The position numbers and the translations under genes were made by a program. A DNA stretch of 64,000 nt from VRUE01 sp035997045 (GTDB lineage Bacteria; Actinomycetota; Thermoleophilia; Solirubrobacterales; 70-9): contig DASYIY010000057.1 of NCBI GenBank assembly GCA_035997045.1, forward strand, positions 1 to 64,000, given 5' to 3'. Positions 16,506-25,747 of the stretch are shown here, one piece after another. The notes under the pieces were generated by a model. The model had not been told where the DNA came from and did not search any database. It saw only the letters and a program-made list of their open reading frames with translations. How positions within the stretch are numbered: position 1 is the first letter of the stretch; every line of letters begins with the position of its first letter.

Positions 16506-17882
16506 CTAGCCGGAGATATTTGAGAACTCGTCGACGGCCTCGGTCAGCTCGAGGCCGATCTGCTGCCACGCATAGCGGTCGACCACCTCTCCGCGCGCTC
16601 GCCGGCCGCGGAGGCGCCGGTCGTCCCCGGCGTTGACGGCCTCGACCATCGCCTCCGCGAGGCCGTCGACATCGTCGGGCGAAACCAGCCAGCCGGTATC
16701 GGGGTCGTTGACGATCTCAGATGGACCGCCGCGGTCGACCGCGATCACCGGCAGCTCGCAGGCCATCGCCTCGACCAGCACCTGGCCGAACTGCTCGTGT
16801 ACCGAGGCGTGAACGAGAAGGTCGCCGGCGCGCAGGAAGTCCGGCAGATCGTCGTGAGAGTGCCAGCCGGCGAGGAAGACGTCTGGGCAGCCGAGGCGCT
16901 CGATCGCGTCGAGCGGGTGCTCGCCCTCCCACTCGCCGGCGTGGCCGCCGACCAGGACCAGTGCGGCGGGTTCGCCAAAGCGGGGGCGGGCCCGCGCGAA
17001 GGCCTCGATCAGCAGCGGCAGACGCTTGACTTCGGTGAAGCGGCCCACGTAGAGCAGCACGGTTCCCTCCAGCGCCTCCAAGCTCGACTCCTCGTAGCCG
17101 ATGCTGCCTGGCGGAGATCCAGGCCTCCATCCCTGCGGGTCCTCGACCAGATGGCGGCGCCAATGGGCGCGACGATCGATTTCGCGAGGGACAAAGTTTG
17201 GATCGAAGCCGTTGGGAGCGCAGACGAAGCGCTCGGGATCGAGGTCGAGGGCTGCCGCGGCGCGCTTCAGGCCCGGCTGGTTGCAGACGACGATCCGCTC
17301 ACAAGCCGCCGCCCAATTGCGAATCCGTTCGGCCCAGATCTCCGCGTGGCTCCATCCTGACGGCGCCCCCGCCGCGATCCGTTCGAGCATCAGGAGCTCG
17401 GTCCCGTGGATGTGGCTGAAGACTGGGATCTCGGGGAAAGCGCGAGCGGCAGCCTCGTTGAGCGGCGTCAGGTGGTGGAGGTAGAGCAGGTCGGCTTCGG
17501 CGGCGCCGGCGGAGTGCAGCTCCCGTATCCAGGCGTCGACCTGGAGCTCGTAGGCATCGTCGTCGAGACTGGCGAGGATCGGGTCCTCGGCGTCGGGCCG
17601 ATCCTCGTAGGAGCCGTGCATCGGCGCCGTTTCCGCCGGCCCCGAGAAGCGCAGGGCGTCGGGGCTGCGCAGCGCTGGCGTGAAGTCGACGGACCGTAGG
17701 TCGAGGCCCGCATAGAAGCTGCGTGCCAGTGCGTGCTCGCCGAGGTCGGAGCGAGAGCCGGAGAGGACGGTCACCTCGAAGCCGTTTCGCTCGAACTCCC
17801 GCGCGGTCGCCCTGCAGACATGCGCGGAGCCGCCGCGGGGATAGAAATAGATGCCCATCACGATCTTGTTCGGAGTAGGCAT
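16506..17882 (-). CDS. glycosyltransferase family 4 (GT-B)
   Basis: 458 aa. The N-terminal acceptor domain begins KIVMGIYFYPRGGSAHVCRATAREF, the glycine-rich loop of GT4 enzymes. The C-terminal donor domain carries VLLYVGRFTEVKRLPLLIEAFARA, VFLAGWHSHDDLPDFLRAGDLLVHASVHEQFGQVLVEAMACELPVIAVDRGGPSEIV, with the EQFGQVLVEAMA E-x7-E motif that binds the sugar nucleotide. It transfers a sugar from an NDP-sugar, probably into a glycolipid or exopolysaccharide. The next gene upstream, a phosphodiester glycosidase, is 45 nt away on the same strand and may be co-transcribed. Confidence 0.92.
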   Translation of the reverse strand: MPTPNKIVMGIYFYPRGGSAHVCRATAREFERNGFEVTVLSGSRSDLGEHALARSFYAGLDLRSVDFTPALRSPDALRFSGPAETAPMHGSYEDRPDAEDPILASLDDDAYELQVDAWIRELHSAGAAEADLLYLHHLTPLNEAAARAFPEIPVFSHIHGTELLMLERIAAGAPSGWSHAEIWAERIRNWAAACERIVVCNQPGLKRAAAALDLDPERFVCAPNGFDPNFVPREIDRRAHWRRHLVEDPQGWRPGSPPGSIGYEESSLEALEGTVLLYVGRFTEVKRLPLLIEAFARARPRFGEPAALVLVGGHAGEWEGEHPLDAIERLGCPDVFLAGWHSHDDLPDFLRAGDLLVHASVHEQFGQVLVEAMACELPVIAVDRGGPSEIVNDPDTGWLVSPDDVDGLAEAMVEAVNAGDDRRLRGRRARGEVVDRYAWQQIGLELTEAVDEFSNISG

Positions 17883-17927
17883 CGGCCCCCGAGGTTATCG
17901 GGGCGATGCAAAATGCCTGCTCGCGAG

Positions 17928-18713
17928 CTAGCGGACAGCGAAATGCAGGGCGGTGGCGACCTCGCGGCCGCCGACGAGCTCCCGGCCGTGCTCCTCGCGA
18001 GGGGTGTTGACAAGGGCGCCGTCAATCACGAGCGAGGCCGAGCCGCCGCCGTCGAGGTTGATCGCGTCGCTGGCCCCCAGATCGGCCATAGCCGTTGCCA
18101 GCTCGGCCATCGTCAGGCCCGCCTCGTCGTCGGCTCGGCCTTCGCTGGCGATTGCGATCAGCTCCCGATCGGAGAGCCCGAGGGCGGCCCTGGGATAGCG
18201 TCCGGCGGTGATGTCGGAGTCGAACTGGCGCGAACCCGCCGAGAAGCCCTCGGCGTCCTCTCCGCTGTGGATCAGCGAGCGCCCGCTGGCGACGAGCATC
18301 GGTCCGGCCTGGAGCAGGTCGCCCGCGGGTTCGTGGGCCAGATCGTGCCGTGGTGCCAGCAGGATCCGGCCGTCGTCGGCATGGATACAGGCCCGGCGCT
18401 CCCCCCAGGGCGGGTCGAAGGGCCGGGTCGGGTGGACGCTGCCACCGATCCGCAGATCCCCAAGCGGAGGGCCGCCGGGTCGCAGGTAGAAGCCCCCGAC
18501 GATCGCGTGTTCGGCGCTGTTCTCGACACACCAGCGCAGCACCGTGGAGCAGGGCTCAATCGCGATCACCCGGATCTCGAAGTGGGCTCGCTCGAAGCGC
18601 GCCACCTGAACGGTTGTCGCGGCGCCGTCGGAGAGGGTGAGCCTGACGCTCTCGAGCGCGGGTCGAGAAACGAGGACAGAAGGCCGGCGACTGGGGTGGG
18701 AGGGTTCACGCAT
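17928..18713 (-). CDS. phosphodiester glycosidase family protein (NAGPA domain)
   Basis: 261 aa from the ATG at 18713; the longest frame starts at 18845 with Cys/Arg-rich unlikely residues. The NAGPA (PF09992-like) core is clear: IVGGFYLRPGG, GPMLVASGRSLIH, RAALGLSDRELIAIAS and the signature DAINLDGGGSASLVIDG followed by NTPREEHGRELVGGREVATALHF. Family members remove GlcNAc-1-phosphate or cleave sugar phosphodiesters, usually outside the membrane. No signal peptide is evident from this start. It is paired with the GT4 gene. The 18714-18898 stretch shows no gene. Confidence 0.85.
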   Translation of the reverse strand: MREPSHPSRRPSVLVSRPALESVRLTLSDGAATTVQVARFERAHFEIRVIAIEPCSTVLRWCVENSAEHAIVGGFYLRPGGPPLGDLRIGGSVHPTRPFDPPWGERRACIHADDGRILLAPRHDLAHEPAGDLLQAGPMLVASGRSLIHSGEDAEGFSAGSRQFDSDITAGRYPRAALGLSDRELIAIASEGRADDEAGLTMAELATAMADLGASDAINLDGGGSASLVIDGALVNTPREEHGRELVGGREVATALHFAVR

Positions 18714-18898
18714 GGACGGGATGACTCGTGCGGAGACATGCAACAACACTTCCGGGACGTATTTGTTTCCAGTCCGAAAAGTTCGGCCCTTCCTACAAAA
18801 ATGCGGTGAAACGCAGACCGGGCGCACCGTCGCCGGCAAGGTCACGGCCGCTGCGAAGGGGGACCAAAGGCCCGCCCGAGGTCAGCGGCTAGCGTCGC

Positions 18899-21800
18899 CT
18901 ACGGTTTCAGCTCGGCGGCCTCGATCCGTTTGCCGGCGCCCTCCCAGACCGCGAGGGCGGAGCCGCCGGCGTCGATCGCAACCTGCGGCAGTCCGTCGTG
19001 GTTGTCCGCGGTGGACGAGAGGGTCGTCGCCGGGCCCCAGGCCCCACCGGCGCTCCGGTACGCGGCTTTTACCTCGCTTTGACCGCTAGCCCAGACCACG
19101 ACCGCGTCACCGGCGTCGTCGATGGCGACCTCGGGGACCTCCGCGCCGCCCGCCTGGCCGTCGAGGCCGACCGGCGCGCTCCAGGGGGACCCGGAGTCTT
19201 TGCTCGCCGCCTCCAGCTTCAGATTCTGCAGCCAAACCGCGACGCTTTCGCGGCTGGAGTTGGTCGCGACGTCTGGCTCGCGGGCCGAAACCCCGTACTG
19301 GTTGGCCGCGAGGGTCGTGGCGCTCCAGCCTCCGCCGAACACGCTCTCCGCCACGCCGATGCTGCTTTCGGAACCGCCGTCAAGCTGGAGCAGCGACCAC
19401 ACCCCAACCCCGTAACCCGCTTCGTTCATCGCCAGCCGCGGCTCGTAGAGCTCCTTGCTCGGGGGTTCGTCGCAGCCGCTCTCCTTCGCGGCTGCCAGCG
19501 TGACTGCCGAAGACCACCCCGATCCTGCCGGCCTGCTCGCGCTTATCATCGAGACGCAGGTAGGGCCATCGAGTCCAGGCCAGATCGCGGTCACATCTCC
19601 CCCTTCATCGGCTGCGATCGCCGGCCTCCAGAAGTCGCTGAACACTTCCGAGGAACCCGGCAGCACTGACGGGGAGCCCCAGGCGCCGCCGGGTGTGCTG
19701 GTGGCGGCTTCGACCTCGGTCACCCCGGGACTTTCGCCGCCGAGGGTCTTCGACGACATGTACCAGACGACGGCGGCACTGCCGTTCCCACCCATCGCGA
19801 CCGCCGGCTCGTAGCGGTCCAGCGCTTCATACGGATCGCTGCTGTAGTGCGGCGGGGCGAGCGTGACGGGATTCCCCAGGGAGCCGGCGACGCACTGGAT
19901 GCTTCGCACCCCCGAGTAGCCTTCCCCTCCGAAGCTCGAAGCGTATTCCCAGGCGGCCGTCCAGTCCCCGGCCTTGTCCATTGCCACTTGGGGCGCGTTC
20001 CCGTCACCGTTCAGCAGCGATCCCAATTGGAGCACCGACCAGGGACCGTCTGCCGACCTCGTGGCGGCCCGGACGCCAAGGCCGTTCCAGGCGATGACGG
20101 CGTCGCCGCTGGCGTCCTCCGCGAGCTGCGGCTGCTGGGCGACTTCGAATGTGGGGGACACGTCGAACGGCGCCGACCAGGCCGGGCTCGCGCTCGCCGC
20201 GCCGTTCACCTCGCCCTGCAAGAGGGCCCTCGACGCTTCGCCTTCGCCTTCCGCTGCTTCGGCGGGAAGGCATTGGTCGTGGCCTTCCCTTTCGACTTCG
20301 AGCAGAGCGGTCCCCGTCGCAGTTCCGGTTTCGGCGGTGACCGTATGCGAGCCGAAGCTGTATGCGGTGCACGACCCCGCTGCCTGGTCGCAGCTGCCAC
20401 TGGGCGCGATCGACAGCTTTGCCTCCGTCGGGCCGTTGCCGATCGGCACCGGCCGCAGCGCTTTGCCTCCGGCCGACGCTTCGGTCACCGCGTACGCCTG
20501 CGAGCCACCGGAGGAAACCGTGGCGGTTGCAGGGGCGAGGCGGAGTTCGTTCGGCAGGACCTTGACTTCGGCGACGTCGCCGATGCTGCCGAGCTGCACC
20601 GTGACCGCGTGCGGCCCCGGCACCTGGGCGACGCAGGTTCTGGTGAGGTCGTCGCATTTCCCCTCCGGCGCGATGCTGAGGTGGGCGTTGCCGCCGAGGG
20701 AGCCGATCTCGACCGGGAGCCGGTTGCCGAAGAAGTCCTTCCCGACGATGCTGAATGGCGCGGTGGGTTCGTCGATCCCCGCTTTCGATGCGCTCGGGCT
20801 CAGCTTCAGCGAATGCAGTCGCCCGGGCTTGACGGTCAGTTCGCCGGAGGCGGGGAGGTCGCCGAACCTCGCCAGGACGGGATCGGTCCCGACGGCTTCG
20901 CCGAAGCATTCCCAGTCCGGGTATCCCCTGCTGCATTCCCCGTTTCCGATCTGCATCGAATCCGGCGGCACAGCGGCGATCTCGCGCCCCTTGGCGTTGA
21001 AAGCAAGCAGGTTGTAGAGCTGTACTTCTCCCGCCATCCTGCTCATCTTCGCGGGCACCAGCCGCACCTGCTCGGCGTAGCAGTGAACCGCGGCGGCGTA
21101 GGCCACCGCGTAGGCGTACTTGCCCAAGCTCGCCCCCTGCGAGTAGAGGGGGATCAGGTCCCCGATCGCATCCGCGGTGGGCGACGTGTGCGCCCAACCC
21201 GTCTGCTTCGCCACTTTGAGCGCGATCTCCGGCGGGCCGGTCCCGTCGGTCAGCCTGCCGAGCAGGTAGTCGGTCAGCGCCTTGCCCACCCCTGCGGAGA
21301 GGTAGATCCCGGCTTGTGCCTCGGCGATCGAGCAGCGGCTGTCGGCGTCGCTGCCGGGCCCCGCCGAGGCCGAGGCCCGGCTGTGCGGGGTCGCGCCCGG
21401 TGCGGCGAGAAGCGACGACAGGGCCAGCGGCGGCCAGGAGCGGAGGTACCCCACGGCGCCTGGAGAGCTCAGCAGCTTCCGCATGGAGGCGGCGAGCGAC
21501 TCGCCGTGGACACCCAGGGCCCGATCGGTGAAGGCGGCTTCTATCCGGGCGAAGAGGCTTTCCTGAGCGCCGGCGGGCGGCGGATCGTCGGTCGGGCCGG
21601 CGGTCCGCTTGGCAAGAGCGGCGATCGCGCGGCGCAGCTGCGTCGGGTGCCGCTTCAGTCGTTCCCCCTGCGCCTGCAGCCGCCCAATCGCCCGGTTGTG
21701 GGCGATCGCTTCGATCCCCTGTTTCAGCGCCCTGGCCTGAGCCCGCGTCGGGCGCCTGTGGGAGGCGAGGGACCGGAACGCGGCGCGGACGTCGGGGGCG

Positions 21801-22135
21801 AGCAGGGTGAGGGTGAGGCGGGAAAGGCTCTTGTCGAACGGCGAGAGGGCCGGGCCCTTGCCGGACAGCTGGAAGCGCGCGAGTTCGGCCGCGGATCCGA
21901 GTCCGGAGGCGGAGCCGAGCTCGGCCTGGAGCGCCTTCGCCCCCGGCGAGCGCGCCAGCGCCGACGCCTGCGCCCCGATGCCCTGCGGCGACGCCGCGGC
22001 CGGCGACGGCAGCAGGACGCAGAGGAAGAGGGCGAGGCCGGCTGCGACGCCGCTGCGGGAGCGGGCCCGTCTGGCCGGATCGCGCCCGCGCCAGCACGCC
22101 AATAGAACGTCTTCCGACGGTTTTCGAGCGGGCAA
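18899..22135 (-). CDS. large secreted protein with Ig-like region and propeller-like C-terminal repeats
   Basis: 1078 aa. A basic N-terminus and hydrophobic stretch (GVAAGLALFLCVLLPSPAAA, ends near 48) form a signal peptide. About 60-230 is helical, Ala/Leu/Arg-rich. About 280-400 is a Cys-containing conserved-looking domain. About 430-640 has two Ig-like segments, each with an APxGxCD...C pair (LSIAPEGKCDDLTRTC, LSIAPSGSCDQAAGSC). About 690-1078 contains at least six repeats built on DAxGDAVVVW and PxVAIDxxG, like beta-propeller or sialidase-type blades. I do not recognise a named family. It is probably displayed or secreted, and stands alone on its strand. Confidence 0.78.
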   Translation of the reverse strand: MPARKPSEDVLLACWRGRDPARRARSRSGVAAGLALFLCVLLPSPAAASPQGIGAQASALARSPGAKALQAELGSASGLGSAAELARFQLSGKGPALSPFDKSLSRLTLTLLAPDVRAAFRSLASHRRPTRAQARALKQGIEAIAHNRAIGRLQAQGERLKRHPTQLRRAIAALAKRTAGPTDDPPPAGAQESLFARIEAAFTDRALGVHGESLAASMRKLLSSPGAVGYLRSWPPLALSSLLAAPGATPHSRASASAGPGSDADSRCSIAEAQAGIYLSAGVGKALTDYLLGRLTDGTGPPEIALKVAKQTGWAHTSPTADAIGDLIPLYSQGASLGKYAYAVAYAAAVHCYAEQVRLVPAKMSRMAGEVQLYNLLAFNAKGREIAAVPPDSMQIGNGECSRGYPDWECFGEAVGTDPVLARFGDLPASGELTVKPGRLHSLKLSPSASKAGIDEPTAPFSIVGKDFFGNRLPVEIGSLGGNAHLSIAPEGKCDDLTRTCVAQVPGPHAVTVQLGSIGDVAEVKVLPNELRLAPATATVSSGGSQAYAVTEASAGGKALRPVPIGNGPTEAKLSIAPSGSCDQAAGSCTAYSFGSHTVTAETGTATGTALLEVEREGHDQCLPAEAAEGEGEASRALLQGEVNGAASASPAWSAPFDVSPTFEVAQQPQLAEDASGDAVIAWNGLGVRAATRSADGPWSVLQLGSLLNGDGNAPQVAMDKAGDWTAAWEYASSFGGEGYSGVRSIQCVAGSLGNPVTLAPPHYSSDPYEALDRYEPAVAMGGNGSAAVVWYMSSKTLGGESPGVTEVEAATSTPGGAWGSPSVLPGSSEVFSDFWRPAIAADEGGDVTAIWPGLDGPTCVSMISASRPAGSGWSSAVTLAAAKESGCDEPPSKELYEPRLAMNEAGYGVGVWSLLQLDGGSESSIGVAESVFGGGWSATTLAANQYGVSAREPDVATNSSRESVAVWLQNLKLEAASKDSGSPWSAPVGLDGQAGGAEVPEVAIDDAGDAVVVWASGQSEVKAAYRSAGGAWGPATTLSSTADNHDGLPQVAIDAGGSALAVWEGAGKRIEAAELKP

Positions 22136-22269
22136 AGCAGACCCCTGGGCTGACGAGCAGGAACAGCGGACAGCGGACCGGCCCCGCAGCAGCCGAGGCT
22201 GCCGGCAGAGCGTCGCCGCGAGCGAAGCCTATAGCGCCATCTCTCGGCATCGGGTTAGCATCTACGTCG

Positions 22270-23616
22270 GTGTCCTCGACTCCGGTTGTGCAAGAGCGGG
22301 TACGAGCGCTATCTGAGCGAGAGGCTGCGCGCTTCGCCGAGATGCGACCGCGGAGCGCCCGGCATTTGGAACAGGCGAGGTCGCGGATGCCGAGCGGCGT
22401 CCCGATGGCCTGGATGTCGAACCTCTACGACCACCCGCCGGTCGTGGTCGAGGGTGGCAGCGGTGGGACGTTCACCGATATAGACGGCAACGGCTATATC
22501 GACTTCAATCTCGCGGACACGAGCATGTTCACGGGGTATGGGGTTCCGGCGATCACCCGAGCCGTCGCCGAGCGGGTCGAGGCGGGCCCGCAGTTCCTGC
22601 TGCCGACGGAAGACGCCCTCGAGGTCGCGACCGCGCTGGGGGATCGCTTCGGGTTGCCTGCATGGCAGTTCACCCTTTCGGCGACCCAGGCGAACACCGA
22701 GGCGATTCGCGTCGCTCGCGCGCTCACCGGGCGCGAGGCGATCCTGATGTTCGACGGCAAGTACCACGGTCACGCCGACGAGTTGCTCGGCGAGCTCGGC
22801 GAGGACGGTGTGCTGCCGGAGGGATTGGGCGTGCTCCGCGACGCGACCCGCCACGTTCGGGTTGTCCAGTACAACGATCTCGAGGCGATCGAGCGCGAGC
22901 TGGCGCGGGGCGATGTCGCCTGTGTTCTCGCCGAGGCGGCGATCACGAACGCGGGCGTGATCATGCCGGCCGAGGGTTTCCACGCCGGGCTCCGCCGGCT
23001 CGCTTCAGACGCCGGGACCCTGCTGGTCGTGGACGAGACTCACACCCTGGCGGCCGGGCCGGGAGGACTCACGGCCCGATGGGGCCTCGAGCCCGACATG
23101 CTGGTGGTGGGCAAGTCGGTGTCGGGCGGTATCCCCCTCGGCGCTTACGGGATGAGCGCTCCGATCGCCGCCGAGTTGGACCGGCCGTCGGCCTCGTGGG
23201 GCGAGGGAGTCGCCACCGGCAGCACCCTCTCGGGCAACGCCCTCTCGCTCGCGGCCGCTCGGGTCACTCTTGGCGAGGTCCTGAGCGACGAGGCCTACGA
23301 GCACGCCGCTGCGCTTGGCGGGGCGCTCGCCGACGGCATCGAGGCCACCGCGGCCGCCAACGGCCTCGACTGGCGCGCGCACCGCCTCTTCAACAGGGCC
23401 GGCTACACGCACGGCCCCGACCTCCCGGCCAACGTTCTCGAGGCGCGCCGGACCTTCGACACCGCACTCTTCGAGGCCCAGCGCCTCTACATGGCCAACC
23501 GGGGTGTCTGGGAGGCGATCTACTCAGCGGGGCCGGCATGCGGCATCCAGACCAGCCGCGCGCAGGTCGACCGCTACCTCGAGCTGCTGGACGGCTTCCT
23601 GGGGGAGATCGTTTAG
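22270..23616 (+). CDS. class-III aminotransferase / glutamate-1-semialdehyde aminomutase-like PLP enzyme
   Basis: 448 aa from a GTG start. Fold-type I PLP features: EGGSGGTFTDIDGNGYIDFNLADTSMFTGYG, ATQANTEAIRVARALTGR, the PLP-ring Asp in LLVVDETHTL, and the Schiff-base Lys282 in VVGKSVSGGIPLGAYGM. It resembles GSA aminomutase and the glycine-rich aspartate-aminotransferase-like branch more than ornithine aminotransferases. No tetrapyrrole gene is nearby, so a haem role is unlikely. It is 26 nt upstream of the pentapeptide/metalloprotease gene, so the two are probably co-transcribed. Confidence 0.88.
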   Translation: MSSTPVVQERVRALSEREAARFAEMRPRSARHLEQARSRMPSGVPMAWMSNLYDHPPVVVEGGSGGTFTDIDGNGYIDFNLADTSMFTGYGVPAITRAVAERVEAGPQFLLPTEDALEVATALGDRFGLPAWQFTLSATQANTEAIRVARALTGREAILMFDGKYHGHADELLGELGEDGVLPEGLGVLRDATRHVRVVQYNDLEAIERELARGDVACVLAEAAITNAGVIMPAEGFHAGLRRLASDAGTLLVVDETHTLAAGPGGLTARWGLEPDMLVVGKSVSGGIPLGAYGMSAPIAAELDRPSASWGEGVATGSTLSGNALSLAAARVTLGEVLSDEAYEHAAALGGALADGIEATAAANGLDWRAHRLFNRAGYTHGPDLPANVLEARRTFDTALFEAQRLYMANRGVWEAIYSAGPACGIQTSRAQVDRYLELLDGFLGEIV

Positions 23617-23642
23617 GCGACCCAGCGGCCAGGGTAGGCCTT

Positions 23643-25727
23643 ATGATCCGCGGCCCGATGGCCCTTTCGCGTCGGCAGCGGGTAGCGGCGAACGCCGTGG
23701 AGTTGCTCTGGGCGGGCCTGCAGCGGCGGGAACGGTCCTGGGTCCCCGTGGGAGGCCTGGTCAGGATCGGCACCGAGCACCTCCTGGGGGAGAAGCTGCC
23801 GAGGACGGCGCGCGCCTTCGGCTCGCTTCGATTCGTCTCCGCCGGCCTGATCGACTGGGTCCTGCCCTCGTCGGTTGCGGCGAGGCTCGTGCAGCGCCGG
23901 CTGGCATCCGACCCGCAGCAAACCCTGACCGTGCTCGAGCGCCTGCACGCCGTCGTCAAGGCGACGCGCGCCCTGCACCTCACCGACTGGGAACTCAACC
24001 TGGCCTCGGCCGAATTGCGCTCGCTGACCCTGGATGGGACTTTGTCGGAGCTCTTTCGCAGGGCGAACTTCTCCCGCTCGACGCTGGTCGACGTTCGCTT
24101 CTTCGGCCTGCTGGCCGGTGCGAACTTCGACCGCTCCACCATGAGGGGTGTTTCCTTCATCGGCTCATCCCTTTACTGGGCGAGCTTCCGGGGAGCGAAG
24201 CTCGAGGATGTCGTAATTGCCAATGGTCAGGCAATGGGGTGCAGGTTTGACGGCGCCGGCATCTCGCACTGCACCATTTCCGACATCGATCTTGACGGGA
24301 GCAGTTTTGTCCACACTCAACTTCGCGAGGTTCTCTTCGAACGGTGCGACCTCGAGGGCGTTGACGTCGAGGGCGCGACCTGGGAGAACGTCGACCTGAT
24401 CGAATGCCGCAACGTGGATCCGGCGTTGGCCGATTTCGCCCGGGACAACGTGACCGCGGCCGGGAAAGACGGGGGCAGCGGCCTCTCTCCGCGGACGACG
24501 TTGGGTGCGACCCCCCGCAGCCTGGCCGGCCCCGACGCGGCATCGGACGGCCCCGCCGGGGTGAAGGTGAGGTACGCACAGGCGCCGTCCGTGTTCCGCC
24601 CTCCGCTCGGTTACCGGCTCCAGACCCTGGCGCGGTCCCTTCACGTCTGGATTGCCCTCGGATCGGATTACAGAAGCACGCAGAAGAGGCTCGCGCGGGA
24701 CCCGGACCCGGCATACCGGGCCGTCCTGCCGAGGAGCCGGCTGCTGGGCGCGCTCAGGATTCTGCTGGGAACGGAACGCCCTTCGGATGACCACCGGCTC
24801 TCGGCGATCGTATATCCGCTGCTGGCAAAGGCATTCCGGGAGCGCTATCCGGACCTGAAGGATGCCGCGCTCCCGGAGCTCGTCCTGGTCGACGGGACCT
24901 ATCCCGTCGCCAATTTCGTCGACCTCGGTGAGCAGAAGTACATCGTGCTCAGCGCCGGCATGGAGGTGACGACGATTCGCCTTGCTCGCTACTGCATCGC
25001 CTGGGTGCTGCCTTCGGCGGTCAGCTACATGGACAGGTGGCCTTCGGGGGAGGAGCCGGAGGCGATACGCGGGGCGCTGGTGGAGGGCTTGAAGCAGTTT
25101 GCCGATTCGAAGGGAGATATCGGTGGGCTGGGAAGGATTCAGATCACCGGCTTGCGCGACCAGCAGGCGACGTACTTGACCATGACCTTCCTTGCTTTCG
25201 CCCTCGGTCACGAGCTCGCGCATTTTCTCCAGGCGGAGGACAGCGGGGGCCTGGACGACTTTCCCTACGACCCGGAGACCCAGGCGGACGTGGTCGCCGC
25301 ATGGGTGTTGAAGTCAGAGCACGAACTCGATGGCGACGCGATGGTGGGCGAGGAGATCGGCAAGATGACCGCGGATGAAGTGCGCGCCGCATTTCGCTCC
25401 ATGGTCAGGTTCCGCAAGGATCTGCGCCTGCAACTACGGGACGTGCCGGATGGGGCTCTGGACCTGCGGGGCGAGGAGCTCGTTTCGGCTCTCAGTCGGT
25501 TCGCCGATTGCGATTGGCACGCGGCGGCGGTTACCGCGTTCATCCTCATCGTCGGGGGCTCCGGCGCCCATCACGGAGCGAAAGACCTCGACGCGCATAT
25601 CTCGACCGTCATTCGCGGTGCCTTTGGCGACGACACCGCGGCCGCACTTATGAACGAGCTCGCCGCCGAGGGCTCCGTGCTGCAAATGCTGCGCAGCGTC
25701 TTCTGCGCCGAGCAGGCCGCGGCGTAG
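23643..25727 (+). CDS. pentapeptide-repeat protein with C-terminal HExxH metalloprotease-like domain
   Basis: 694 aa from the ATG at 23643. Residues about 135-260 are a pentapeptide-repeat right-handed helix (ANFSRSTL, ANFDRSTM, ASFRGAKL, CRFDGAG, SSFVHTQL, CDLEGVDV). After a Gly/Ser/Pro linker (about 265-310), residues 320-694 form a separate domain with FALGHELAHFLQ: zinc motif His523-Glu524-x-x-His527, and a likely third ligand Glu545 in PETQADVVAAW (E-x3-D, as in M48-like gluzincins). There is no signal peptide. I know no named family with this architecture. The C-terminal domain could be a toxin, a processing protease, or a degraded one. Confidence 0.8.
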   Translation: MIRGPMALSRRQRVAANAVELLWAGLQRRERSWVPVGGLVRIGTEHLLGEKLPRTARAFGSLRFVSAGLIDWVLPSSVAARLVQRRLASDPQQTLTVLERLHAVVKATRALHLTDWELNLASAELRSLTLDGTLSELFRRANFSRSTLVDVRFFGLLAGANFDRSTMRGVSFIGSSLYWASFRGAKLEDVVIANGQAMGCRFDGAGISHCTISDIDLDGSSFVHTQLREVLFERCDLEGVDVEGATWENVDLIECRNVDPALADFARDNVTAAGKDGGSGLSPRTTLGATPRSLAGPDAASDGPAGVKVRYAQAPSVFRPPLGYRLQTLARSLHVWIALGSDYRSTQKRLARDPDPAYRAVLPRSRLLGALRILLGTERPSDDHRLSAIVYPLLAKAFRERYPDLKDAALPELVLVDGTYPVANFVDLGEQKYIVLSAGMEVTTIRLARYCIAWVLPSAVSYMDRWPSGEEPEAIRGALVEGLKQFADSKGDIGGLGRIQITGLRDQQATYLTMTFLAFALGHELAHFLQAEDSGGLDDFPYDPETQADVVAAWVLKSEHELDGDAMVGEEIGKMTADEVRAAFRSMVRFRKDLRLQLRDVPDGALDLRGEELVSALSRFADCDWHAAAVTAFILIVGGSGAHHGAKDLDAHISTVIRGAFGDDTAAALMNELAAEGSVLQMLRSVFCAEQAAA

Positions 25728-25747
25728 GCACTGGCTTCGTGCCCCGG

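Noticed and set aside
19847..22105. Long open frame of 752 codons opposite the 1078-aa secreted protein
   Set aside because: Shadow of a GC-rich gene: composition is Arg/Gly/Pro-rich, no domain or ribosome binding site, and the opposite frame has a signal peptide and repeats.
22270..23616. Reading the aminotransferase as hemL of tetrapyrrole synthesis
   Set aside because: GSA-like motifs are present, but no haem gene is nearby and it is probably co-transcribed with the pentapeptide/HExxH gene, so a general class-III call is safer.
22662..23642. Upstream 327-codon extension of the pentapeptide/HExxH gene
   Set aside because: The extension is Arg-rich nonsense in another frame of the aminotransferase; the ATG at 23643 is the credible start.
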